NCBI RefSeq assembly: GCF_000515115.1
Contig: NZ_AZXF01000029.1
Coordinates: 1-64,000 of the forward strand
Length of the DNA stretch: 64,000 nt
Source: Nocardiopsis sp. CNT312
Lineage (GTDB): Bacteria > Actinomycetota > Actinomycetes > Streptosporangiales > Streptosporangiaceae
Direction of reading: 5' to 3'
In this document: one piece after another, positions 17,284-27,200 of the stretch
Numbering within the stretch: position 1 is the stretch's first letter
Layout of the letters: each line of letters starts with the position of its first letter
The notes under the pieces: model-generated
Told to the model about the DNA's origin: nothing
Databases searched by the model: none
Seen by the model: the letters and a program-made list of their open reading frames with translations, nothing else
Made by a program: the position numbers and the translations under genes

Positions 17284-17305
17284 TAGTAACATTAACTTGT
17301 TACTA
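17284..17305. promoter_or_regulatory. Palindromic operator upstream of fadE5-like gene
   Basis: TAGTAAC and GTTACTA form a perfect 7-bp inverted repeat separated by 8 bases, in an A+T-rich patch 54 bases upstream of the acyl-CoA dehydrogenase start. Size and symmetry fit a TetR-family operator, as known for fatty-acid genes in actinobacteria. The regulator is not encoded next to it. Confidence 0.65.
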
Positions 17306-17358
17306 GTCGGTAGATCCGCGTGTACAGACACCGCGGCCGGGACACAGCGGAGCTGTCC

Positions 17359-19176
17359 ATGACGCATTACAAGAGCAACCTGCGGGACATCGAGTTCAAC
17401 CTCTTCGAGGTGTTCGACCGCCAGGAGATCCTGGGCAAGGGCCCCTTCGGAGAACTGGACGAGGACACCGCCCGCACCATCCTGGACGAGGTCAACCGCC
17501 TCGCCACCGGTGTCGTCGCCGAATCCTTCGAGGACGCCGACCGCAACCCCCCGGTCTTCGACCCCAAGACCAACACGGTCGCCATCCCCGAGAGCCTGAA
17601 GAAGTCCTACCGGGCCTACATGGACGCCGGCTGGTACAACCTCGACCTGCCGCCCGAGCTCGGCGGCCTCAACGCCCCCCGCTCCCTGAGCTGGGCCGCG
17701 GCCGAGCTCATCCTCGGTGCCAACCCCTCCGTGCACATGTACTCGTCGGGTCCGGGCTTCGCGAGCATCCTGTTCGCCGAGGGGAACGAGAGGCAGCAGG
17801 AGTTCGCCAAGCTCGCCATCGAGCGCGGCTGGGGTGCCACCATGGTGCTCACCGAGCCGGACGCGGGCTCCGACGTCGGCGCGGGCCGCGCCAAGGCCGT
17901 CGACCAGGGCGACGGCACCTGGCACATCGAGGGCGTGAAGCGCTTCATCACCTCGGCCGAGCAGGACATGACCGAGAACATCTTCCACCTGGTGCTCGCC
18001 CGCCCCGAGGGCGCGGGTCCCGGCACCAAGGGCCTCTCCCTCTTCCTGGTGCCCAAGTACCTGGTGAACGAGGACGGCTCCCTCGGTGAGCGCAATGGCG
18101 CCTACGTGACCAACGTCGAGCACAAGATGGGCCTCAAGGCCTCCACCACCTGTGAGCTGACCTTCGGCGACAGGCACCCCGCCGTCGGCTACCTCGTCGG
18201 CGACAAGCACGACGGCATCCGCCAGATGTTCCTCGTCATCGAGTACGCGCGCATGATGGTCGGGACGAAGGCGATCGCCACCCTGTCCACCGGCTACCTC
18301 AACGCCCTGGAGTACGCCAAGGAGCGCGTGCAGGGCAACGACCTGGCCGGGGACAAGAACTCCCCCAAGGTGACCATCACCCACCACCCCGACGTGCGCC
18401 GCAGCCTCATGACGCAGAAGTCCTACGTCGAGGCCATGCGCGCCCTGGTCCTCTACACCGCCTGCCAGCAGGACGCGGTACAGATCGCCAAGGCCAGCGG
18501 TGAGGACCCCGCGGAGCTGGAGGCGATCAACGACCTCCTGCTGCCGATCGTCAAGGGCGTGGGCTCCGAGCGCTCCTACGCGCTGCTCGCCGAGTCCCTC
18601 CAGACCCTGGGCGGTTCCGGGTTCCTCCAGGAGTACCCGATCGAGCAGTACATCCGCGACGCCAAGATCGACACCCTCTACGAGGGCACCACCGCGATCC
18701 AGGCGCAGGACTTCTTCTTCCGCAAGATCGTGAAGAACGGCGGCGCCGCCCTGGGCACGCTCGCGGGCGAGATCAAGGACTTCGCTCGCAGCGAGGCCGG
18801 CAACGGCTCTCTCAAGGAGGAGCGCGGCCTGCTCATGGAGGCCGTCGGGCACGTGGAGAAGCTGGTCGAGCTCATGGTCGGCCACACGATGTCCGCGGCG
18901 GAGGACAAGCGCGAGATCTACAAGGTGGGCCTGAACTCCACCCGGCTGCTCATGGCCTTCGGCGACGTGGTCCTCGCCTGGCTGCTGCTGCGCCAGGCCG
19001 AGGTGGCGCTGAACCGGATCGACGGCGCCGAGGGCGCGGACCGGGACTTCTACACCGGCAAGATCGCCGCCGCGCGCTTCTTCGCCGAGCAGTTCCTGCC
19101 GCGCGTGGCCGCCGAGCTGCGCGTCGCCGAGAACGTGGACCTGGAGCTGATGGACCTCCCCGAGTCCGCTTTCTGA
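17359..19176 (+). CDS. fadE5: Acyl-CoA dehydrogenase, FadE5-like
   Basis: 605 residues, close to mycobacterial FadE5 (about 611), and longer than ordinary acyl-CoA dehydrogenases because of a C-terminal helical extension. The start [19 protein letters not shown] is the FadE5-type N-terminus. Family motifs are [13 protein letters not shown] (flavin and substrate loop), [12 protein letters not shown], and [16 protein letters not shown] carrying the catalytic base Glu. It catalyses the FAD-dependent first step of beta-oxidation, probably on medium to long acyl-CoAs. GCGGAG lies eight bases before the ATG. It is monocistronic, with a palindromic operator upstream and a strong terminator downstream. 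Confidence 0.93.
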   Translation: MTHYKSNLRDIEFNLFEVFDRQEILGKGPFGELDEDTARTILDEVNRLATGVVAESFEDADRNPPVFDPKTNTVAIPESLKKSYRAYMDAGWYNLDLPPELGGLNAPRSLSWAAAELILGANPSVHMYSSGPGFASILFAEGNERQQEFAKLAIERGWGATMVLTEPDAGSDVGAGRAKAVDQGDGTWHIEGVKRFITSAEQDMTENIFHLVLARPEGAGPGTKGLSLFLVPKYLVNEDGSLGERNGAYVTNVEHKMGLKASTTCELTFGDRHPAVGYLVGDKHDGIRQMFLVIEYARMMVGTKAIATLSTGYLNALEYAKERVQGNDLAGDKNSPKVTITHHPDVRRSLMTQKSYVEAMRALVLYTACQQDAVQIAKASGEDPAELEAINDLLLPIVKGVGSERSYALLAESLQTLGGSGFLQEYPIEQYIRDAKIDTLYEGTTAIQAQDFFFRKIVKNGGAALGTLAGEIKDFARSEAGNGSLKEERGLLMEAVGHVEKLVELMVGHTMSAAEDKREIYKVGLNSTRLLMAFGDVVLAWLLLRQAEVALNRIDGAEGADRDFYTGKIAAARFFAEQFLPRVAAELRVAENVDLELMDLPESAF

Positions 19177-19190
19177 CGCGGCTCCCGCAC

Positions 19191-19227
19191 GGCGGGCGGG
19201 TCGGCCGAGGGGGCCGGCCCGCCCGCC
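19191..19227 (+). terminator. Hairpin terminator after fadE5
   Basis: A 16-bp stem (19191-19206 with 19212-19227, one mismatch) and a five-base loop, beginning 15 bases after the fadE5 stop. No long U tract follows, as is common in high-GC actinomycetes. Confidence 0.75.
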
Positions 19228-19260
19228 TTCGTGTTCCACGGGGGCCAGGGCCAGGAACGG

Positions 19261-19665
19261 TCAGGCGGTCCTCAGACGCTCCACCGGCTGCGCGGTGATC
19301 TCCGCGATCAGTTCGAAGTCCTTGTCGAGATGGAGCACGGCGAGTCCGGCCAGCTCGGCTGACGCCGCGATCAGGAGATCCGGCAGCCCCGGAGCCCGAT
19401 GCTGTCCCCGATCCGCGAGCATCGCCTGCACCTCGACCGCACGGTTCTCAGCCGAAGGCGTGAGGTACTCGACCGGCATCAAAGAGAGCGGAGGACGACC
19501 AACAGCGTTGCGCAGCTCAGCCCCGGACCTGGCTGAAAACCCGATCTCCAAACGCGTCATGGTCGACACACGCACCAGGCCCCGTTCGATCCTTACGGCC
19601 CACTGGTGGGCATCGGGGCTTGTCCCCAACCGTATGAATGCGGACTTGTCGATCAACCAGGTCAT
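19261..19665 (-). CDS. vapC: PIN-domain ribonuclease toxin VapC
   Basis: 134 residues with the four conserved acidic residues of PIN nucleases: LIDKSAF (first Asp), RLEIGFSA (Glu), [10 protein letters not shown] (Asp) and LHLDKDF (Asp). VapC toxins cut tRNA or rRNA when not bound by antitoxin. Its ATG overlaps the antitoxin stop by four bases (ATGA), so translation is coupled; a GTG six bases upstream is an alternative. It forms a two-gene operon with vapB. The module lies between the fadE5 terminator and the 3' end of the MFS gene. Confidence 0.92.
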   Translation of the reverse strand: MTWLIDKSAFIRLGTSPDAHQWAVRIERGLVRVSTMTRLEIGFSARSGAELRNAVGRPPLSLMPVEYLTPSAENRAVEVQAMLADRGQHRAPGLPDLLIAASAELAGLAVLHLDKDFELIAEITAQPVERLRTA

Positions 19666-19883
19666 TCCCACGCCCGCTTCATAACATCCGGATCTTCCAG
19701 GTCAGAGAAGGTTTCCGAGAAACGCAAGAGGTCGTCCACCGTCACCGAGGCACCGGCGGTTCTCGCCATCTGCTCCAGTGAGCGTCTCAGGTACTCGCTA
19801 CGCGACAGTCCTTGCCGTGCGGCGTCCGCATCGATCACATCAAGGACACCATCCGGGACATTGCGGATGAGAACGTCAGACAT
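19662..19883 (-). CDS. vapB: Ribbon-helix-helix antitoxin VapB (FitA-like)
   Basis: 73 residues. The N-terminal half ([20 protein letters not shown], then [13 protein letters not shown]) is a ribbon-helix-helix DNA-binding motif of the FitA/VapB type. The C-terminal tail ([19 protein letters not shown]) is the expected toxin-binding part. GGAGGTGG lies seven bases before the ATG. An operator palindrome directly upstream suggests autoregulation by the VapBC complex. Confidence 0.9.
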   Translation of the reverse strand: MSDVLIRNVPDGVLDVIDADAARQGLSRSEYLRRSLEQMARTAGASVTVDDLLRFSETFSDLEDPDVMKRAWE

Positions 19884-19899
19884 ATGGCACCACCTCCAA

Positions 19900-19919
19900 G
19901 TGATATCTCATGATATCAC
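19900..19919. promoter_or_regulatory. vapBC operator palindrome
   Basis: GTGATATC and GATATCAC form a perfect 8-bp inverted repeat with four bases between, 16 bases upstream of the vapB start. It also contains the stop codon of the MFS gene (TGA, 19916-19918). Such A+T-rich palindromes are typical VapB binding sites. Confidence 0.75.
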
Positions 19920-21196
19920 CGGGGGCGGCGCAGGAGGAGGGCGTAGAGGACGGCCGTGGCCGCCGCCGTGGTGAGGAAGAGCGGCAGGAAGGCCGCCTGG
20001 AAGGCGGTGGGCCCCTCCGGGCGGACCTGGAGGAGCGCGCCGGCCAGGACGGTACCCAGCACCGCGGTCGAGAACCCGGACATGTTCACCAGACCGGAGG
20101 CGACACCGGTCCGGCTCGCGGGGATGCCGTCGCGGGCGAAGTCGAAGGAGATCGTGGGGGCCAGGGTCTGGCCGACCGCGGCGACCGCCAGCACCGCCAC
20201 CCCCACGCCCGCGGGGACGCCCCCGGGCCAGGACACCAGGACCAGCAGCCCGGCGCTCAGCGCCGTCGCCAGGCCCAGCCCGAGCACCGTCCGGACCCCC
20301 GGCAGGCGGCCGATGGCCGCGCCGACGAGCGGGGCGGTCCACAGCCCTCCGGCCGCGAGCCCGGTCAGGGTCAGCGCGGCCGTGCCCTCGGCCAGCCCCA
20401 GGCCGCCGACGAGGAAGGGGTAGCCCCAGAGCACCATCATCATCGTGAACGGGGCCATGACGGCGGCGTGGTGGGCCATGCCGATCTGCGGGCCGCGCGC
20501 CCTGAGCGCCTCTTTGAGCGCCTCCCACACGGAGACGGGTGCGGCGACGGTGGAGCGCCCGGCGGCACCGGAGGGGCGGTCCCGGACGACCAGGAGCACC
20601 ATCAGCGCCATGAGGGCGCCCAGGACCGCGGTCGAGAGGAAGGCGGGGACCCATCCCAGGCCCTCCAGCATCCACGCCAGGGGCGCGGCGCTGGCCACCT
20701 GGCCGATCCCGCCGACCACCCCCGTCAGACCGCTGACGAGCGCGTACCGGGACCGCGGGAACCAGAGCGCGGCGAGCCGGATGACGTTGAGGAAGATCAG
20801 TGCGTCGCCGAGACCGATGAGGAACCGCCCGGTGACAGCCGTCCCGATACCAGGGGCGAGGGCGAACAGGCACGATCCCGCGGCCATGGCCAGCGTGCCG
20901 GCGACGAGCGTGTAGCGCGGGCCGAGGCGGTCGGCGAGCAGCCCGGAGGGCACCTGGAGGACGACGTAGACCAGGAGTTGGAGCATCGGCAGCAGCGAGA
21001 GCAGCGCCGGTCCGGCGCCGAAGCGCTCCTGGGCCTCCAGGGCGGCGACGCCGAGGCCGTTGCGCTGGAGCATGGCCAGGAAGTAGCCGCCGACGGCGAC
21101 GCCCCACACGATCCACGCCCGGGTGCCCCCGGTGGGCTCCACTGGGGCGGTCCGCCGCTCGGCGGCCCGGTCATCGGATGTCCTCGTTGTCGTCAC
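19916..21196 (-). CDS. Major facilitator superfamily transporter
   Basis: 426 residues with about 12 hydrophobic segments, each half opening with WGVAVGGYFLAMLQRNGLGV-like helices. The loop 2-3 signature appears as LADRLGPRYTLV, and a GRFLIGLGDALIFLN segment follows. The closest general resemblance is to drug or sugar-acid exporters; the substrate cannot be read from sequence. I chose the GTG at 21196 (GAGGAG 12 bases upstream), because the longer reading to 21394 has no membrane protein character. The C-terminus ends abruptly after LLLRRPR, with the stop codon inside the vapBC operator, so the vapBC module may have arrived at this 3' end. Confidence 0.88.
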   Translation of the reverse strand: MTTTRTSDDRAAERRTAPVEPTGGTRAWIVWGVAVGGYFLAMLQRNGLGVAALEAQERFGAGPALLSLLPMLQLLVYVVLQVPSGLLADRLGPRYTLVAGTLAMAAGSCLFALAPGIGTAVTGRFLIGLGDALIFLNVIRLAALWFPRSRYALVSGLTGVVGGIGQVASAAPLAWMLEGLGWVPAFLSTAVLGALMALMVLLVVRDRPSGAAGRSTVAAPVSVWEALKEALRARGPQIGMAHHAAVMAPFTMMMVLWGYPFLVGGLGLAEGTAALTLTGLAAGGLWTAPLVGAAIGRLPGVRTVLGLGLATALSAGLLVLVSWPGGVPAGVGVAVLAVAAVGQTLAPTISFDFARDGIPASRTGVASGLVNMSGFSTAVLGTVLAGALLQVRPEGPTAFQAAFLPLFLTTAAATAVLYALLLRRPR

Positions 21197-21757
21197 GGCG
21201 CGGCTTCTCTCCTCGTCTCGGCCCCTTCCAGTCTCCTCCAGAGGGGGGACCGCGCCCCGCACCGGGTCGGGACGGGCGGAGCGGGACCGGCCTGCGCCGC
21301 CCCGGTGAACGCATGCGGGGAGCACAGGGCACACCCCGGACGGGCAAAGCACCCCCTGGGCACGCTCGGTCGCGAAGCGGGGACCCAGGGCCACCGGAGC
21401 GGGGGCCGAGCGGGCGGAGAGGTTGAGACCAGGGATCGGTCTCGAACGCCCAGACCTACGGACGCAGGTTCGAAATAAATGTCTCTACCTGCATGTTCTC
21501 AACGTTGCAGGCTTGATATCCATTCGTTAAATGTGACATTGGTCACTCTGAAAAGTCTCGACTATAACGGGCTGGTTGCTGCTAGCATCCGGAGCGCAAA
21601 GGATAACTACGAGGTAACGACACAGTTGATACCTCACCAACTTTGCGGAGGCCGCCACAGGTGCGCGAGCACGGTGGCACCCCCGACCGCGGCACGTGGC
21701 CGCGACAAGCGCACACGGTCAGCAACGCGGTTACCGACTCACCCACTGGAGACGACC
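21197..21757. promoter_or_regulatory. Divergent 560-bp region with A+T-rich core, no gene seen
   Basis: Lies between the MFS gene (minus) and the small gene at 21758 (plus). The part 21470-21640 is clearly A+T-richer than its surroundings and must contain promoters. A 6-bp stem GCAGGT/ACCTGC (21464-21469 with 21487-21492) is present. I see no open reading frame with coding character and no tRNA. Confidence 0.5.
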
Positions 21758-22138
21758 TTGAGCCACTCGCGACTCAACAACCCCCGGGTCTCCCGGGCGC
21801 GGTCGGCACTGGCCAACCGAGTCAAGCACAAGCCCCGCCACGCCTTCTGCGCGGCCAAGGCGATCACCGCTCTCCTGGGCGAACTCGCTTCGCTGACCAA
21901 CCGCCAGCTCTACTGGTCCGGAAGCTCCGACATGGCCGTCATGTCGATCCAGCACGACGTCAACGTCTGGTGCCGCGACGGGCGCTTCTTCTGGACCGAC
22001 TTCTTCCGCGGCGGAGCGGTCTCCCACCCGGCGAGCGACCCGGTGGGCGCGGCGGCTCTCCTCAACCCGTTCGCGAGCATCCCCGAGACCTCCTACAGCC
22101 AGCACCGCCGCGCGCTGTCCGGTCTCGCCGCCGCCTGA
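21758..22138 (+). CDS. Small protein of unknown function
   Basis: 126 residues from a TTG at 21758 preceded by GGAG at six bases; upstream in-frame codons lack coding character. The protein has a basic N-terminus (RLNNPRVSRARSALANRVK), a middle rich in aromatic residues (CRDGRFFWTDFFRGG) and no signal peptide or membrane segment. I do not recognise the family. It is preceded by a long A+T-richer leader and followed 86 bp later by the GerW-like gene on the same strand. Confidence 0.6.
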   Translation: MSHSRLNNPRVSRARSALANRVKHKPRHAFCAAKAITALLGELASLTNRQLYWSGSSDMAVMSIQHDVNVWCRDGRFFWTDFFRGGAVSHPASDPVGAAALLNPFASIPETSYSQHRRALSGLAAA

Positions 22139-22224
22139 CCCGCACCGGGCCCCGGATCCTCCCCGGACGGCGCTCCGGCGGTTAGCGTGGGAACCCACGC
22201 GGACACGACCGAGAGGGCTCACCC

Positions 22225-22776
22225 ATGCTCCGATCCACCGCCCGACGCGCCGTCGAGACCCTCGACACGCGACTGCGACGCGGCGCCGCCACGGACACGC
22301 TTCCCCGGCGCCGCGCACGCACGACCTCCCTGGACGCCCTCACCCGGATGATCGAGGGAGCCGGTGCCGCAGCCGACGCCGCCGCTGTGTTCGGCACCCC
22401 GGTCGCCTCGGGGGACACCACCGTCGTCCCCGTGGCACGGGTCAGCGCGTTCACGACCATGGGCGGCGGTTCGAGCCGCGTTCCCAGCACCGACGGCTGC
22501 GGCGGCGGCACGGTGGTGCGCGTGCGCCCCGCGGGGTTCCTCGTCCTGGACGGCCGGGGTGCCGACTACCGCGCGATCCGCGAACCCGTGGCCAGGCTCG
22601 TCGTTCCCCTGGCGGTGGTCGCGGCGATCGCCGCGGTCCGCATCGTGGGGGTCTCGGTCCGCGAGTCCCGCCGCAAACGGCGCTACGCCGCCGAGGCGCG
22701 GCGGTGCTCCACCGCCGAGGCGCGGCGGTGCTCCACCGCGGGCACGGCGCACCCGGTGGAGGAGCCCGCGGAGTAG
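22225..22776 (+). CDS. GerW/YtfJ-family protein
   Basis: 183 residues. The core about residues 36-115 (LTRMIEGAGAAADAAAVFG, then VASGDTTVVPVARV, GGGSS, CGGGTVVRVRPAGFLVLD) matches the GerW/YtfJ family, required for spore germination in Bacillus and widespread in actinobacteria. One transmembrane helix (VARLVVPLAVVAAIAAVRIV) precedes a basic cytoplasmic tail. The tail contains an exact 24-bp tandem duplication encoding AEARRCST twice. ATG at 22225, with GAGAGGG upstream. It converges with eccD; only seven bases separate the two stops. Confidence 0.8.
   Translation: MLRSTARRAVETLDTRLRRGAATDTLPRRRARTTSLDALTRMIEGAGAAADAAAVFGTPVASGDTTVVPVARVSAFTTMGGGSSRVPSTDGCGGGTVVRVRPAGFLVLDGRGADYRAIREPVARLVVPLAVVAAIAAVRIVGVSVRESRRKRRYAAEARRCSTAEARRCSTAGTAHPVEEPAE
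22690..22737 (+). repeat. 24-bp tandem duplication in the GerW-like gene
   Basis: Two identical 24-base units (22690-22713 and 22714-22737), in frame, each encoding AEARRCST. Exact identity points to a recent slippage or duplication and a possibly variable copy number. Confidence 0.95.
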
Positions 22777-22783
22777 GACGGGC

Positions 22784-24124
22784 CTACTCCACCCCGGACA
22801 TCCGGGCCACGAGGGCGAACAGGCCCATCGCCCACGCGAAGACCGCGCACACCCCGATGATCACCAGCACCTCGGTCCAGTTGAGGAGGCGACGCAGCGA
22901 GGCGCGGGGCACCTCGGTCAGGCGCACCCAGCTCAGGACCCCCACCGTGGTGCCCAGGACCAGGACCAGCAGCGGCATCCAGGGTGCCATCACCGTGTAC
23001 TCGCCGATGACGGCCGCGCACGCGGCGCCCAGGCCCAGCACGCCGGCCAGCCGCAGCGGCAGAACGTGCCGGATCCGGTCGAACAGGCGCGAGCGCAGTA
23101 CCAGCAAGACGGACAGCAGCCCGCACAGGAGCAGGTCCGGCGGCCCGTCCGCGAGGAGGGCCAGCAGGACCGTCACGGCGCCGCCGCTGAGTGCGGTGCC
23201 CAGGGTGAGGCCCAGCAGCAGGCGGTCAGTGGTGGTGAAGGTGTCCTCGAAGCGGTCCGTGGCGACCCGGCCCGTGCGCCCCACCTCGTAGTCGAGCCCC
23301 GACAGCCCGCCCATCACCATCGCCACGCGCGGCAGCACCCCCACGCACAGGGCCAGCGCCAAGCCCATGGCGCGGACCCCCTGGACCGTGTCGGTGAAGG
23401 CGCCGACGGCCACCAGCGCCCCCGAGGCCAGGGCGAGAACGCCGAGCGCGGCGATGTGGGGCAGCCCCGTCTCGTGCAGGGCCCAGCCGGCCCCGGCCAC
23501 GAGCAGCGCCCCGACGAGGGCGAACGCCGACTGCACGAGGAGACCCGAACCGACCACCAGCCCCGCGGCGAGCACCACGGTCAGCGCGCCCCACACGCAG
23601 GAGGCGGTGAACAGCACGTGGGCGACGGCGGGCAGCGGCCTCCGGGCGGCGAGCAGCATGGCGGCGACGGCGAACAGCGTCCCCGCGCTCGCCACGCCCA
23701 GGTGTCCGGCCGAGGGGCTGAGCCGCATCATCACGGCGAGGAAGGCCAGGGGGCCGATTCCGGACACGAGCAGGCCGAAGGACAAGGTCGTCGTCGGGTT
23801 CCAGATCCGCGCGGTCCCGTCGACCCGGTCCTCCACCGCACCGCGCACGTCGTCCACGTGCGCGGGCCTGCTCGGAGCGGTCTGCCTGCCCAGCATGAGG
23901 ACGTCGCCGTCGTAGACCCCGGAGGACTCCAGCGGCTCCTCCATCGGCACCGGGTGGCCGTCGACGGTCGTCAGCTCCCAGTGCGCGGGCTCGGTGCCCT
24001 CCTCCTGGGAGGAGCACACCTCGATGATGCGTGGCATCAGGGCGGCCACCGGCACGCTGCCCGGAAGCGCCAGGTCGGCCCAGCGGTCCGGTCCGGTGAC
24101 GGTGACCCGGCAGTATCCACTCAC
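22784..24124 (-). CDS. eccD: Type VII secretion integral membrane protein EccD
   Basis: 446 residues. Residues 1-85 form the ubiquitin-like (YukD) domain (YCRVTVTGPDRWADLALPG, then VYDGDVLMLG). The rest has about 11 transmembrane helices, the normal EccD layout. EccD is the most abundant membrane subunit of the ESX/T7SS core and lines the central cavity. It starts with GTG at 24124, with AGGGA eight bases upstream. It is divergent from eccC and shares the 151-bp promoter region with it. eccB, eccE and mycP are not in this window. Confidence 0.93.
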   Translation of the reverse strand: MSGYCRVTVTGPDRWADLALPGSVPVAALMPRIIEVCSSQEEGTEPAHWELTTVDGHPVPMEEPLESSGVYDGDVLMLGRQTAPSRPAHVDDVRGAVEDRVDGTARIWNPTTTLSFGLLVSGIGPLAFLAVMMRLSPSAGHLGVASAGTLFAVAAMLLAARRPLPAVAHVLFTASCVWGALTVVLAAGLVVGSGLLVQSAFALVGALLVAGAGWALHETGLPHIAALGVLALASGALVAVGAFTDTVQGVRAMGLALALCVGVLPRVAMVMGGLSGLDYEVGRTGRVATDRFEDTFTTTDRLLLGLTLGTALSGGAVTVLLALLADGPPDLLLCGLLSVLLVLRSRLFDRIRHVLPLRLAGVLGLGAACAAVIGEYTVMAPWMPLLVLVLGTTVGVLSWVRLTEVPRASLRRLLNWTEVLVIIGVCAVFAWAMGLFALVARMSGVE

Positions 24125-24152
24125 ACCAAAAGTCCCTTGTGTCGTAGCGGTC

Positions 24153-24163
24153 GGGGGGGGGGG
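24153..24163 (+). repeat. G11 homopolymer in the eccD/eccC promoter region
   Basis: Eleven consecutive G residues lie between the divergent eccD and eccC genes, 29 bases from the eccD start. Tracts of this length are prone to slippage; in a promoter spacer this can alter expression. A sequencing uncertainty in the length is also possible. Confidence 0.85.
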
Positions 24164-24275
24164 CGATAGCCGTTCGAGGGGAGGCGAATTAGGAGATTCA
24201 CGGGGTTCGCGAGATCATCCCTAGCGTAGTCACGTACGGCACCGACCCCCCGAAGGTGGACGGAAAGGGATCATT

Positions 24276-27200
24276 GTGGCGACGAGATCGGTCCCCCGCC
24301 CCGCTCGCAGCACGCCGACCGCTCCCGGAAACACGCCCCTGGTCATCGCGACACCCCCGCAGATGCCGGAGAACCCGCCCTCGTCCAGCTCGGGAGCGAT
24401 GATCATCATGCCGATCATCACCGGCTCCGGCTCCCTGCTGATGTCGATCACCATGGGGCACCGGCCGCTGATGGCGGTCGCGGGCGTGATGATCATGATG
24501 GCCAGCGTCATCGTCGGCATCATCATGTTCATCTCCCAGCACAACGGCCCGCGCAAGCGCATCCGGGAGCAGCGCGAGCGCTACGTCGACTACCTGGACC
24601 AACTGCGCGAGATCGTCCGGGGCGTCGCCGCCACCCAGCGCACCGACAACGCGTTCCGCCACCCCGACCCGCGGCTGCTCACCGAACCCGCGCGCTCCCG
24701 CGCCCGGCGGTGGGAACGGCGCGCCTCCGACCCCGACTTCCTGGACGTGCGGACCGGAACGGGGGTCCGTCCGCTGTCGCGCAGACTCACCCTCAAGGTG
24801 GACAGCTCCAACCCCCTGATCGTCTACGACCCCGTGTGCCAGGGCGCCGCGGACCAGCTCATCGAGCTGTACGCGAACGTTCCGGAGACGGCGCTGGTGA
24901 TCCCGCTGCGCGAGTTCGGCGTGGTGTCGGTGGTCGGCGACCGCGAGGCGGGGCGCGCCCTGGCCCGGGCGATGATCGCCCAGATGGCCGTCTTCCACTC
25001 ACCGCACGACCTGCGGATCGGGGTGGTGCGCGACACCCGCCTGCGCCCCCTGTGGGAGTGGCTGAAGTGGCTGCCGCACAACACCTTCGACGACGCCCGG
25101 GACGGGCCCCTGCCCGCCCGGTTCGTGTCCGTCAACAGCGTCCAGGCCGCCGAACTGCTCTCGGAGGAGATCGAGCGCCGCACCATCGACCTCCAGCGGC
25201 GGCGCGGCAGGCCGCCGGGGCCGGGCACCCAGCGGCTGGTCGTGGTGCTGGACGGCGAGCACCAGTCGACGCTCTCCGGCCTGCGCGCCGAGGCTCCCGT
25301 AACCTCCCTGGCCGACCTCGGAATCCACGTCATCGTCCTGGTCGCCGACCGCCGCGAGGAGCCCGAGTCGGTCGACCTGCGGCTGCACGTCGACGCGGAC
25401 GGGAACCTGGAGGAGGACACCGAGCACCCGGGACCGGCCGCGGACGGCGAGCACGCACCGCTCCGGGGCCGGGCCGACCGCGCGGGCGTCGCCCACCTGA
25501 CCAGCCTGGCGCGCCTGCTGGCCCCGTACGGGATCACGGCGGCCGACGGCGACGACGCCATGCACGACACCGTGGGGCTGCCGGAGATCCTGGGGGTGCC
25601 CGACGTCGCACGGCTGGACACCCGGCAGACCTGGCGCAAGCGCAGCACCGGCGACTACCTGCGGGTGCCCATCGGCGTCGGCCCGAGCGGCAACACGGTC
25701 CTGCTGGACCTCAAGGAGGCGGCGTTCGGCGGTATGGGACCGCACGGCCTGGTGGTCGGCGCGACGGGTTCGGGCAAGTCGGAGATGCTGCGCACCATGG
25801 TGGCCTCGCTGGTCATCAACCACTCCCCCGAGAACCTGGCGCTGCTGCTGGTGGACTTCAAGGGCGGCGCGACCTTCGCCGACACCGACCGGCTGCCGCA
25901 CAGCGCGGGCCTCATCACCAACCTGGCCGACGACGGCGGCCTAGTCGTGCGCTTCCGCGAGGCGACCTTCGGCGAGCTGCTCCGGCGCCAGCAGATCCTG
26001 AAGAACGCGGGCAACCTGCCCAACCTGCACGCCTACGAGGCGGCACGGGAGAACGACCCGGGGCTGGAGCCGCTGCCGCACCTGCTCATCATCATCGACG
26101 AGTTCTCCGAACTGCTGACCGCCCACCCCGACTTCGCGGAGCTGTTCGTGGCGATCGGGCGGATCGGCCGCTCCATCGGCGTGCACCTGCTGCTGGCCAC
26201 CCAGCGGCTGGAGTCCGGCAAGATCAAGGGGCTGGAGTCGCACCTGTCCTACCGCGTGGGCCTGCGCACCTTCTCCGAGGCGGAGAGCCGCGAGGCCATC
26301 GGCGTGGGCGACGCCTACCACCTGCCGCCCGAACCGGGTTCGGGCTATCTGAAGGTGGACACCTCCGTCTTCGAACGGTTCAAGGCCGCCATGGTCTCCC
26401 AGCCCTACGAGCCGCCGCAGGAGGAGACCGGGGACGCGGCCGACCCCGTCCTGCCCCTGCTGTCCTACAACGGCCTGGCGAAGGTGACGGGCGCGGGTTC
26501 ACTGATGGACACCCTCACGGACTCCGTGAAGGCCGGGGAGGAGGAGAGCAGGCCCCGAAAGCAGAGCCGGACCACGCTCCAGGTCACCGTGGACCGCCTC
26601 GCCGCCTCGGGGGCCGACCCCGTGCGCCCGGTCTGGCTGCCGCCGCTGCCGGAGGCGCTGGCCTTCGACTCCGTCCTGGCCGACCTCGGAGAGGCCGACG
26701 ACCTGGCGGGCCGGGGCACCGAGCCGGACCCGGCCGAGTGCCGGGCCGTCATCGGCCTTACCGACATCCCCCGCGAGCAGCGCGTGATCCCCGCCGAACT
26801 GGACTTCACCGGAGGCGAGGGCAACATCGTCGTCCTGGGCGGACCGCAGTCCGGCAAGTCCACCCTGCTGCGCACGGTCATCGCGAGCCTGGCGTGGCGG
26901 TACCCGCCCGGCCGCGTCGCGGTGTACGCGATCGACTTCGGCGGCGGCGCGCTCCAGGCGATGGACGAACTGCCGCACGTGGCGGGGGTGGCCGGACGCG
27001 CCGACCCCGAGCGGGTGCAGCGCATCCTCACCGACGTGGCGGGGCACCTGGACCGGCGGCAGCGGGTGTTCCGCAAGTACAAGCTGGACTCCCCCGCGGC
27101 CCTGCGCCAGGCGCGCGCCGAGGGGAGGCTGCCCGACAGCGTGGTGGGCGACCTGTTCCTGATGGTCGACGGGTGGTCGGCGGTGCGCGACTCCTTCGAC

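Noticed and set aside
21421..21500. Possible tRNA (GCAGGTTCGAAATAAATG)
   Set aside because: The T-loop-like GGTTCGAA has no matching T-stem, D-arm or anticodon arm around it.
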